From CAKVLS01 sp045638465 (GTDB taxonomy: Bacteria; Bacillota; Clostridia; Christensenellales; UBA1242), in assembly GCA_045638465.1 (NCBI GenBank), contig JAZUBK010000016.1, positions 1 through 13,739 on the forward strand: a DNA stretch of 13,739 nt, read 5' to 3'. The notes under the pieces are model-generated. The model was not told the origin of the DNA, did not search any database, and was given only the letters and a program-made list of their open reading frames with translations. Numbering within the stretch: the stretch's first letter is position 1; every line of letters begins with the position of its first letter. A program made the position numbers and the translations under genes. This document shows positions 1 to 5,053 of the stretch, piece after piece.

Positions 1-43
1 TACAAGCAGAGGGTCACAGGTTCGATCCCTGTTGTTTCCACCA
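1..43 (+). tRNA. tRNA-Val (TAC), 3' part only
   Basis: The window opens inside a tRNA. Bases 1-3 (TAC) fit the anticodon, followed by AA of the loop, the 3' half of the anticodon stem (6-10), a five-base variable loop GGGTC (11-15), a T stem ACAGG/CCTGT around the loop TTCGATC (16-32), a seven-base acceptor strand (33-39), discriminator A and an encoded CCA (41-43). Anticodon TAC with discriminator A fits valine. The 5' half lies outside the window, so the anticodon frame assumes a normal seven-base loop. Confidence 0.85.
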
Positions 44-50
44 TATATAC

Positions 51-125
51 GCTGGCATGGCTCAACGGTAGAGCAGCTGACTTGTAATCAGCAGGTTGTT
101 GGTTCGATTCCGACCACCAGCTCCA
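51..125 (+). tRNA. tRNA-Thr (TGT)
   Basis: A 75-base cloverleaf can be drawn: D stem GCTC/GAGC, anticodon stem GCTGA/TCAGC with loop CTTGTAA (anticodon TGT, threonine), variable loop AGGTT, T stem GTTGG/CCGAC with loop TTCGATT, discriminator T and encoded CCA. It sits seven bases after tRNA-Val, so the two are probably co-transcribed. Odd: the acceptor strands GCTGGCA and CACCAGC pair only in the outer five positions. Positions 6-67 and 7-66 are both C-A mismatches, whereas threonine tRNAs of related bacteria normally pair fully there. Confidence 0.93.
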
Positions 126-136
126 ATTTATAACAG

Positions 137-161
137 ATCACTTACCTACTCGGTAAGTGAT
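137..161 (+). repeat. 10-bp perfect inverted repeat between tRNA genes
   Basis: ATCACTTACC (137-146) and GGTAAGTGAT (152-161) form a perfect 10-bp stem with a five-base loop. No T-run follows, so it is not a normal intrinsic terminator. It covers the -35 region of the putative tRNA-Tyr promoter, so it could be an operator or a processing hairpin in a tRNA transcript. Function is unknown. Confidence 0.6.
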
Positions 162-163
162 TA

Positions 164-172
164 TGCTATAAT
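164..172 (+). promoter_or_regulatory. Putative extended -10 promoter for tRNA-Tyr
   Basis: TGCTATAAT matches the extended -10 consensus TGnTATAAT exactly and lies 30 bases before the tRNA-Tyr 5' end, giving a start near base 179. No good -35 hexamer is seen, as is usual for extended -10 promoters. A second small hairpin (TTTGCT/AGCAAA, 180-195) would sit at the 5' end of the transcript just before the mature tRNA. Inferred from motif match only. Confidence 0.5.
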
Positions 173-201
173 AACACATTTTGCTTTTTAGCAAATAATA
201 T

Positions 202-286
202 GGGAAGATTGCAGAGCGGCCAAATGCAACGGACTGTAAATCCGTCGTCTCCGACTTCGGTGGTTCGAATCCACCTCTTCCCACCA
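202..286 (+). tRNA. tRNA-Tyr (GTA)
   Basis: An 85-base class II tRNA with acceptor stem GGGAAGA/TCTTCCC, anticodon stem GGA.../...TCC around loop CTGTAAA (anticodon GTA, tyrosine), a long variable arm with stem-loop between the anticodon and T arms, T stem GGTGG/CCACC with loop TTCGAAT, discriminator A and encoded CCA. All stems pair well. It is the last tRNA of the cluster and is followed four bases later by an intrinsic terminator. Confidence 0.97.
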
Positions 287-289
287 AAG

Positions 290-313
290 TAAGCCTTCGG
301 GCTTATTTTTTTT
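290..313 (+). terminator. Intrinsic terminator of the tRNA cluster
   Basis: Stem TAAGCC/GGCTTA (290-295, 300-305) closed by the very stable tetraloop TTCG, followed by eight T (306-313). This is a textbook rho-independent terminator that ends the tRNA transcript. Confidence 0.92.
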
Positions 314-334
314 GCAAACTACACTAAACACAAT

Positions 335-370
335 AAAAAAAAGACTAGCAATTATCGTTAGTCTTTTTTT
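335..370 (-). terminator. Terminator of the xre gene (bidirectional form)
   Basis: Arms 336-349 and 357-370 form a 14-bp stem (core AGACTA/TAGTCT, one G-T pair) around a seven-base loop. Both ends are A/T tracts, so it can work in either direction; on the - strand it ends the xre gene, whose stop codon overlaps the first arm. The same stem core recurs in the terminator at 1001-1034 on the other side of this two-gene module. Confidence 0.85.
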
Positions 371-569
371 ATTTTTCCAAACCTAAGATATAGTCGGTTG
401 TAACACCAAATGTTTTTGATAAAATTATAAGAGAATTAATATCCGGAAGGCTCTTATCAAGCTCCCACAAAGAAACAGTGTCTTGACTCAAGTGTAAAAT
501 TTCTGCAAGACCACTCTGTGTTAACTTATTCTCTACTCTTAGTTCCCTTATTGTTTTTCCTATACTCAT
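369..569 (-). CDS. Xre-family HTH transcriptional regulator
   Basis: A 66-residue protein that is almost entirely one helix-turn-helix domain of the Cro/C1 (Xre) family: GKTIRELRVENKLTQSGLAEIL, then the recognition helix region SQDTVSLWELDKSLPDINSL, ending LGLEK. With no other domain it should be a small DNA-binding repressor that acts as a dimer. It is divergent from the membrane/zinc-ribbon gene at 649, and the space between them holds two near-identical palindromes, so autoregulation and control of the neighbour are likely (inference). There is no Shine-Dalgarno before the ATG; a -10-like TATACT ends exactly seven bases before it, suggesting a leaderless mRNA. Its own target sites and inducing signal are unknown. 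Confidence 0.9.
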   Translation of the reverse strand: MSIGKTIRELRVENKLTQSGLAEILHLSQDTVSLWELDKSLPDINSLIILSKTFGVTTDYILGLEK

Positions 570-575
570 ATCTAT

Positions 576-581
576 AGTATA
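576..581 (-). promoter_or_regulatory. Putative -10 of the xre promoter
   Basis: On the - strand this reads TATACT. Counting from it, the expected transcription start falls on the A of the xre ATG (569), which agrees with the lack of a ribosome binding site. The matching -35 (around 599-604, AACATT) is poor, so activity may be weak or regulated. Confidence 0.4.
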
Positions 582-596
582 CGAAAAACAATCGTA
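580..596. promoter_or_regulatory. Operator-like palindrome O1
   Basis: TACGAAAAACAATCGTA: half-sites TACGA and TCGTA are perfect inverted repeats seven bases apart. It abuts the xre -10. It matches the 609-625 site at 15 of 17 positions, in the same orientation and 29 bp away (about three helical turns), which is what is expected for paired operators of a small Xre repressor. Assignment to the adjacent Xre protein is inference. Confidence 0.65.
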
Positions 597-602
597 AAAA
601 TG

Positions 603-631
603 TTGACTTACGAAAAATATTCGTATAAAAT
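603..631 (+). promoter_or_regulatory. Promoter of the membrane/zinc-ribbon gene
   Basis: TTGACT (603-608), a 17-bp spacer and TAAAAT (626-631), or TATAAA at 624-629 with a 15-bp spacer. Transcription would begin near 636-638, almost on the AGAGGA ribosome site (638-643), so the leader is only about a dozen bases. The spacer is filled by operator-like palindrome O2, so a bound repressor would block RNA polymerase. Confidence 0.65.
609..625. promoter_or_regulatory. Operator-like palindrome O2
   Basis: TACGAAAAATATTCGTA: half-sites TACGA and TCGTA, extended to TACGAA/TTCGTA, seven or five bases apart. It lies exactly between the -35 and -10 of the rightward promoter. Near-copy of O1 at 580-596. 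Probable binding site of the divergent Xre protein. Confidence 0.68.
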
Positions 632-648
632 AAAACTAGAGGAATAGT

Positions 649-1011
649 ATGGGAACAAAGGTAATTTTAATATATATAATAATTTGGTTTATTAGTTCAT
701 TTTTTATAACAATTCCTTCCCTTGACTTACAAGAAAGAAAAGGTTATGAAGGGAATTTTTTATTTGGGTTATTATTTGGAATTATTTATTTAATATATTC
801 AGCAGGGCTTCCATTAAAAAAAGATGATTGCTCTGATAGAAAACAAACTAATAAAAAAGAAAATAAAAAGATTAAAAATATCTCTCAAATAAAATCTGAC
901 GAAAATAACAATCATTATTCACTTTGTCCAAAATGCGGCTTTCCAACATACACTGATGAAGAAATATGTTCAAATTGTGGCAATCCAAATAATCATTACA
1001 AAAAAGACTAA
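649..1011 (+). CDS. Two-helix membrane protein with C-terminal zinc ribbon
   Basis: A 120-residue protein of unknown function. Residues about 4-22 (VILIYIIIWFISSFFITIP) and 37-52 (FLFGLLFGIIYLIYSAG) are hydrophobic and should form two membrane helices as a hairpin. A Lys/Asn-rich linker follows (about 56-88), then a compact zinc ribbon at about 93-112 with ligands in CPKCG...CSNCG spacing. Such rubredoxin-like ribbons after membrane helices occur in many small uncharacterised Firmicute proteins. The start is supported by AGAGGA five bases before the ATG. It is transcribed divergently from the Xre repressor and is presumably its target. The stop codon lies inside the terminator stem. Codon use is extremely A-rich, as is the module as a whole. 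I do not recognise a specific family. Confidence 0.82.
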   Translation: MGTKVILIYIIIWFISSFFITIPSLDLQERKGYEGNFLFGLLFGIIYLIYSAGLPLKKDDCSDRKQTNKKENKKIKNISQIKSDENNNHYSLCPKCGFPTYTDEEICSNCGNPNNHYKKD

Positions 1012-1034
1012 CCTATTTGGTTAGTCTTTTTTTT
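1001..1034. terminator. Bidirectional terminator between convergent genes
   Basis: A 13-bp perfect stem (1001-1013 with 1019-1031, core AGACTAACC/GGTTAGTCT) and loop TATTT, with a T-run to 1034 on the + strand and a T-run on the - strand from the A-tract at its left. It ends both the membrane/zinc-ribbon gene (+) and the MetRS-like/tmk/SDR operon (-). Confidence 0.88.
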
Positions 1035-1049
1035 ATTTTACTCTATTTA

Positions 1050-1796
1050 TTATCTCATACCACCATCTACAGTGATTACTGTACCGTTGATATAATCTGC
1101 ATCGCTTGAGGCCAAAAAGGCAATTACTTTTGCGATTTCTTCAGGTTCTGCAAATCTCTTTACCAAGATTCTTTCGCACTCTAGACGTTTTACCTCTTCG
1201 TCTGCAAAGATATCTTTATTCATATCTGTATCAACCCAGCCAGGAGCTACAGCATTTACATTAATATATGGCGCATATTCTATAGCCATATTTTTGGTTA
1301 GATTATCAAGAGCAGCTTTACTTGCATCGTAGTCTGCTGAAGTTGGGTAAAAACAAGTTGTTGCGTTATTTGAAGAAACGTTAATTATCTTACCACTTTT
1401 TTGCTCTAGCATAAGTGGAGCAACATATTTTGCCATAAGGAAAGGTCCAATAAGGTTTACGCTGATAGTTTTAATAAAGTTTTCAACGGTCTTATCTTTA
1501 AAGTCACAATCAATAGCTATACCTGCATTATTTACCAAAACGTCTACTCTACCAAAATCTTTTTTGATTTCGTCAACCATCATTTTTATATCGTTTTCTT
1601 TTGATACATCGGCACAGAAAAGTGCTGTTTTTACATTAAAATCAGCATTTATTCTACGTATAAGGTCTTCGGCAGGTTTTTTGTTTTTGCGGTAGTTGAT
1701 GATTACATCATAACCACGTTTTGCTAATTCATAAGCAGTAGCCCTACCAATACCACGGCTTGAACCTGTAACTAAAGCAACTTTATTATTAGTCAT
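1050..1796 (-). CDS. SDR-family NAD(P)-dependent oxidoreductase (FabG-like)
   Basis: A 248-residue classical short-chain dehydrogenase, a soluble Rossmann-fold enzyme that reduces or oxidises a carbonyl/alcohol with NAD(P). The cofactor motif TGSSRGIG is at 10-17, NNAG at 89-92, and the catalytic set is Asn114, Ser141 or Ser142, Tyr156 and Lys160 (YDASK); it ends in the typical INGTVITVDGGMR. The substrate cannot be told from sequence; similarity is to FabG/3-oxoacyl-ACP reductase and sugar dehydrogenase branches. I place the start at the internal ATG (1796) because GGAGAGG lies six bases before it; an ATG 18 bases upstream lies within that ribosome site and has none of its own. It overlaps the end of the thymidylate-kinase-like gene by eight bases, so it is translated as part of that operon. 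Confidence 0.93.
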   Translation of the reverse strand: MTNNKVALVTGSSRGIGRATAYELAKRGYDVIINYRKNKKPAEDLIRRINADFNVKTALFCADVSKENDIKMMVDEIKKDFGRVDVLVNNAGIAIDCDFKDKTVENFIKTISVNLIGPFLMAKYVAPLMLEQKSGKIINVSSNNATTCFYPTSADYDASKAALDNLTKNMAIEYAPYINVNAVAPGWVDTDMNKDIFADEEVKRLECERILVKRFAEPEEIAKVIAFLASSDADYINGTVITVDGGMR

Positions 1797-2493
1797 TGTT
1801 ATCCTCTCCTTCAAAGAAATATTTATTCATAATTATTTTATAAACTTCATCTGCAATTTCTTCTTTGGTTTTTATTCTACCATTTTCTGTGCAGTTTACT
1901 GTATCGTAAAAGAATCGTTTTGCTAGTTTTTTATAAGCTTTTTCGGCACACATAAGATGTTTAGGGTCAGCCTCGTGTTGGTCTGGCTTTTCTTCTCTGC
2001 CTTGTTTTAGAATAAGTGTTGCCTCATAAGGCATATAAAGAAAAATCGTTGTATCAGGCCTTGGAAGGTCTAAAAAGTCATACTCTAACTTCTCAAGCCA
2101 AGAAATCATTTCATTTTGTTCAATATCATCTTCAAGCTTTCCTGCTTGATGAGCCATATTACTATCTACATATCTATCAAGAATAACATTGATACCTTGA
2201 TCAATAGCTTCGGTAATTTTATGAATATTATACTTTCTATCTGCTGCATAATAAAGTGCAGCAACTTTTGGATCTACGTGAGCTGCGCCCTCTTCAAAGT
2301 AGCCCTCACATAGATAACTTTTACCAAGGTATGGGCCACCTACAATTTTACCTGTAGGTGTATCATACATCGGGAATTGCATTTTAATTGTTTTATAACC
2401 ATTGGTGTTTAGAGCGTCCAAAAGGAAATTCGCTTGAGTTTCCTTACCTGAACAGTCTGTACCTTCTATAACGATTATTTTACCTTTTTTCAT
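1789..2493 (-). CDS. tmk: Thymidylate kinase family protein
   Basis: A 234-residue P-loop kinase of the thymidylate kinase family, which phosphorylates dTMP to dTDP with ATP. Visible: P-loop EGTDCSGKETQ (10-20), FPMYDTPTGK (40-49) matching the FPxRxTxIG region but with Tyr for Arg, the DRY motif at 106-108, LPRPD at 143-147 and an Arg-containing lid (165-176). Odd: the residue after the P-loop Lys17 is Glu18 instead of the Ser/Thr that normally binds magnesium, although Thr19 follows. I recall clostridial tmk-like proteins with GKQT there, so this may be a subfamily trait. Start is supported by AGGAG six bases before the ATG. It sits 16 bases after the MetRS-like gene and overlaps the SDR gene. 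It could be the main dTMP kinase or a paralogue. Confidence 0.88.
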   Translation of the reverse strand: MKKGKIIVIEGTDCSGKETQANFLLDALNTNGYKTIKMQFPMYDTPTGKIVGGPYLGKSYLCEGYFEEGAAHVDPKVAALYYAADRKYNIHKITEAIDQGINVILDRYVDSNMAHQAGKLEDDIEQNEMISWLEKLEYDFLDLPRPDTTIFLYMPYEATLILKQGREEKPDQHEADPKHLMCAEKAYKKLAKRFFYDTVNCTENGRIKTKEEIADEVYKIIMNKYFFEGEDNND

Positions 2494-2509
2494 GGGTTGC
2501 TCCTAAAAA

Positions 2510-4519
2510 TTATTCTACATCTTCTAGTTGAGATGGGTGTTTTTTGAAAAAGTCTTGCTTTGGCTCCAAGAAGTTTGGTTTATGAGCCTTTGGATTTTCC
2601 ATAAAGTCATAAATAGTTTTTTCTTCATTATCCCAACTAAATATGCCCTTATCTAGTTTCAAAAATTCAACAAGATTTTCGGTACTGCTTGGTGCAACTG
2701 GATGCAACAAAACAACAGCAATACGAACTAAATGTAGTGTATTAATAATAGTTTGTTTTTCAAGTTCTGGGTTACCCTCAAAATTGTTTGAGTTCTTTAC
2801 CCAATATTTGTTTATGTTACGGATAAAACTATCAAGTTCATAACTTATCATATGGAACTTATTATCCTTCATCAATTTTTCATATTTTAGCATAGACATA
2901 GCGCCTTGCTTTAGAATATCGCTATCTACTTCGCCATAAGGTATAACACCATCAAAGTCTTTTTGCCATGTATAGAACAAACTTCTAAGAACTCTGTTAA
3001 ATACATTTGTTAGCAAATTACCTTCTCTAACTACTGGGTCAACTTCATTAGGGTCAGCATCTGGGTTAAATACCTTTGGCATAAAGTTACCGTGGTTATT
3101 ACCAACGTTCATAGCCAAGAAGTGCATTCTTAGTTGTTCTGCGGTATAGCAGTTTAGAAGTTCGTGCGCAAGTGGTGCTTTAATTTTACTACTGCTACCA
3201 GCTTTACGACCAAGGAACAATAAGTGTTTATCTGATATAATTTGAGGGATAGTAAGATTTCCGTCTGGAACATTTATACTTGGGTTTTTGCCTTGAGTAC
3301 AAAACCACATTGCAGTTTGTGCAGGGCCATAAAAATACATATTATCCTCACCAATAAATTGGTAAACTTGACAATCTTTGTCGCACCAGTATTTCTTCCA
3401 GTCGTTTATGTCTTTTCCGTTTTGAACAAGCCATTGTTTAGTAAATGAAACAGGAGCCCACAAGCTTTCTGGCCATACCCAGAATGTTAAGCCTTCTCCA
3501 GCATCTTTTGGTACAGGAAGTCCCCACTCTACATTACCAGTAAGTCTAAATGGAACTAGAGTTTTGCCTGTTCTGTATCTAATAGAGTTTTCTGATAAGA
3601 TTTCACAAGCCTTTTCTCTGTCCTCTAGCCTTTCAAATACAATAGTAAAGCTTGATTTGTTACCATCTTCTTTCACGCTAAAAGTAGGTAGTTTGTTTTT
3701 GATTTTTTCAAAATCTTCTTCAAAATCTCTTTTGATATACATTTCTGGTTTTTTCAAAAACTCATTAATTTCTTTTGTTACATAACTATATGTAGGAGTG
3801 TTCTTTTGCAAATAATCTGTCCACTCTTTCAAAAGGTCAACGTGGTTTTGAAGATCAAAATACCAGTTGTCTATTTTTCTAAGTTCAGGTTTTTCACCAG
3901 ACAATACGCTCACTGGGTCAATCAAATCTTGTGGCATATATTGGTGTCCTAGGTCGCACTCATCAGCATAACCTTTTTCGCCTTGGCAACCTTCTATTGG
4001 ACATTTTCCTACTACTTGTCTACCGTTTAGGAAAGAGCCTACTTTTTTATCATAAAATTGATAAGTAGACAATTTGTTTAGGTTTCCATTTTCACGAAGT
4101 TTGTTAAATAGCCACTCACCAGTTTCGGCGTGGATTTTTACTGCTTCGTCCATACAACTGCCAGAATAAAGGTTTATTCCCATCTCTAAAGCCTTGAAAG
4201 TAGCATATTGGTGTTCTCTCTTGCTCAAAGCATACTCTTTGATAGAGCCATTAAATTCGCCACTTTCGGTTGCTTTGCGATAACCTTCTTCAACAGGTGA
4301 GCCAAAGCTATCTGTTCCTGAAACATGCAAAACATTATCATAACCTAGTTTGTCTCTTAAAAATCTTGCAAAAATATCTGCATGAGTCCACATCATAGCG
4401 TGGCCGATGTGTAGAGCCTTATTTCCATTTGGCATACCAGACGTAATCATGGCACGTTTTTTGAAATCAGGTCTATGTTCAATCATTTTTTTCATACCAA
4501 AATCATCAAAATCTCTCAT
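2510..4519 (-). CDS. Divergent methionyl-tRNA synthetase-like class I enzyme
   Basis: A 669-residue class I aminoacyl-tRNA synthetase related to MetRS. The HIGH motif is HIGH at 37-40; a zinc knuckle with Cys173, Cys178, Cys188 and perhaps His192 occupies the MetRS position; FIGEDNMYFY (388-397) matches the MetRS FIGKDIVYFH segment; and a C-terminal helical anticodon-type domain (about 490-620) follows. Unusual: where KMSKS is expected the sequence is AGSSSK (440-445), without the first lysine; the pocket segment reads SGMPNG (27-32) where E. coli has CALPYA; an extra segment of some 60 residues (about 245-320) interrupts the catalytic half. Asn508 and Arg512 may match anticodon-reading residues, but the EQAPW tryptophan is missing. 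First gene of the operon with tmk and SDR; GAGG five bases before the ATG. Either a specialised MetRS or a paralogue with another role. Confidence 0.85.
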   Translation of the reverse strand: MRDFDDFGMKKMIEHRPDFKKRAMITSGMPNGNKALHIGHAMMWTHADIFARFLRDKLGYDNVLHVSGTDSFGSPVEEGYRKATESGEFNGSIKEYALSKREHQYATFKALEMGINLYSGSCMDEAVKIHAETGEWLFNKLRENGNLNKLSTYQFYDKKVGSFLNGRQVVGKCPIEGCQGEKGYADECDLGHQYMPQDLIDPVSVLSGEKPELRKIDNWYFDLQNHVDLLKEWTDYLQKNTPTYSYVTKEINEFLKKPEMYIKRDFEEDFEKIKNKLPTFSVKEDGNKSSFTIVFERLEDREKACEILSENSIRYRTGKTLVPFRLTGNVEWGLPVPKDAGEGLTFWVWPESLWAPVSFTKQWLVQNGKDINDWKKYWCDKDCQVYQFIGEDNMYFYGPAQTAMWFCTQGKNPSINVPDGNLTIPQIISDKHLLFLGRKAGSSSKIKAPLAHELLNCYTAEQLRMHFLAMNVGNNHGNFMPKVFNPDADPNEVDPVVREGNLLTNVFNRVLRSLFYTWQKDFDGVIPYGEVDSDILKQGAMSMLKYEKLMKDNKFHMISYELDSFIRNINKYWVKNSNNFEGNPELEKQTIINTLHLVRIAVVLLHPVAPSSTENLVEFLKLDKGIFSWDNEEKTIYDFMENPKAHKPNFLEPKQDFFKKHPSQLEDVE

Positions 4520-4536
4520 ATTTACCTCTAAAATAA

Positions 4537-4565
4537 ATTATACTCTTATATAATATATTTGGCAA
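4537..4565 (-). promoter_or_regulatory. Promoter of the MetRS-like/tmk/SDR operon
   Basis: On the - strand: TTGCCA (4560-4565), an exact 17-bp spacer and TATAAT (4537-4542). The expected start is near 4530, only about a dozen bases before the ATG, which leaves no room for a T-box or other leader regulator. The -35 lies inside the palindrome at 4558-4577. Confidence 0.65.
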
Positions 4566-4577
4566 ACTTTTGCCAAA
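4558..4577. promoter_or_regulatory. 20-bp palindrome over the -35, probable operator
   Basis: TTTGGCAAA (4558-4566) and TTTGCCAAA (4569-4577) are perfect inverted repeats separated by two bases. The site covers the -35 hexamer of the MetRS-like operon, so a repressor bound here would compete with RNA polymerase. The two-base spacing is too tight for an RNA hairpin, which favours a protein-binding site. I do not recognise the regulator. Confidence 0.55.
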
Positions 4578-4596
4578 AATAAAATGTCAAAAATAA

Positions 4597-4632
4597 TAAA
4601 AAAATAGGCCACAAAATTAGTGACCTATTTTT
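4597..4632 (-). terminator. Terminator of rpmB
   Basis: A 13-bp stem (4620-4632 with 4600-4612, one G-T pair) and a seven-base loop, followed on the - strand by a seven-T run. It lies just after the rpmB stop and separates rpmB from the MetRS-like operon. Confidence 0.88.
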
Positions 4633-4660
4633 GACTGACAAAAAATTAGCATAAAGGAAA

Positions 4661-4858
4661 TTATGCTCTTACAATGTCTTTACTCTTCAAGCATTTTGTA
4701 CATACATGCTTTTTAACAGGTGCACCGTTTTCAATTAGAGTTACTTTTTGGACATTTGAATGTTGTGTAGTCAAAGTTCTTTTTGTCATTTGAGAACTTC
4801 TGTAACTTAATTTAGATGCTCTGTGATTAGCTTTTCCACAAATTTCACATTTAGCCAT
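4661..4858 (-). CDS. rpmB: 50S ribosomal protein bL28
   Basis: A 65-residue basic protein of the large ribosomal subunit. It begins MAKCEICGK and ends HVCTKCLKSKDIVRA; Cys4/Cys7 and Cys53/Cys56 make the zinc-binding (C+) form of L28. The middle part (SNVQKVTLIENGAPVKK) matches the conserved L28 core, and the length is normal. Start is supported by AGGAG nine to ten bases before the ATG. It is a single-gene unit with its own consensus promoter upstream and a strong terminator downstream, as L28 often is in Firmicutes. The zinc form is commonly paired elsewhere with a cysteine-free paralogue used when zinc is scarce; whether this genome has one cannot be seen here. Confidence 0.96.
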   Translation of the reverse strand: MAKCEICGKANHRASKLSYRSSQMTKRTLTTQHSNVQKVTLIENGAPVKKHVCTKCLKSKDIVRA

Positions 4859-4889
4859 AATAATCTTCTCCTATAAAATAACAAATAAT

Positions 4890-4917
4890 ATTATACTTAA
4901 TAATAAAAAATTGTCAA
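4890..4917 (-). promoter_or_regulatory. Promoter of rpmB
   Basis: On the - strand: TTGACA (4912-4917), a 16-bp spacer and TATAAT (4890-4895), both hexamers perfect matches to the housekeeping sigma consensus. Start expected near 4883, giving a leader of about 25 bases with the AGGAG site at 4868-4872. This is the strongest promoter in the window by sequence, as suits a ribosomal protein gene. Confidence 0.8.
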
Positions 4918-4961
4918 GTAAAATCTCTAAAATAATAAATAAAACTTTTCCGTGTGTTTTC

Positions 4962-4999
4962 TGTGGCAATTTAACCCAAAATCATCAAATATTGCCACA
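4962..4999 (-). repeat. 9-bp inverted repeat after the S1 gene
   Basis: TGTGGCAAT (4962-4970) and ATTGCCACA (4991-4999) are perfect inverted repeats with a 20-base loop, in the 3' region of the S1 operon about 55 bases past the stop. On the - strand no clear T-run follows (CAGAAAACACACGG), so it is a poor intrinsic terminator. It may be a weak terminator or a 3' stabilising hairpin. No better terminator for the S1 operon is visible before the rpmB promoter. Confidence 0.45.
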
Positions 5000-5053
5000 A
5001 AAAACAGTTACAGAAAGATAAATACTAAAGCAAATCAAAATCTTAGCAAAAAA

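Noticed and set aside
137..161. Inverted repeat as a terminator after tRNA-Thr
   Set aside because: No T-run follows the stem.
262..286. tRNA-Tyr 3' end as an integration attachment site
   Set aside because: No second copy of this segment was found downstream in the window, and no integrase gene is present.
1797..1814. Upstream ATG giving the SDR six extra residues
   Set aside because: It overlaps the GGAGAGG ribosome site that serves the ATG at 1796 and has no site of its own.
2643..3785. Several short + strand open frames inside the MetRS-like gene
   Set aside because: All are antisense to a gene with clear synthetase motifs and lack ribosome sites.
4520..4660. T-box or other leader riboswitch before the MetRS-like gene
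   Set aside because: The predicted start leaves only about a dozen bases of leader, and the hairpin in this gap is the rpmB terminator.
4962..4999. Hairpin after the S1 gene as a strong intrinsic terminator
   Set aside because: A 20-base loop and no T-run on the - strand; kept only as an inverted repeat.
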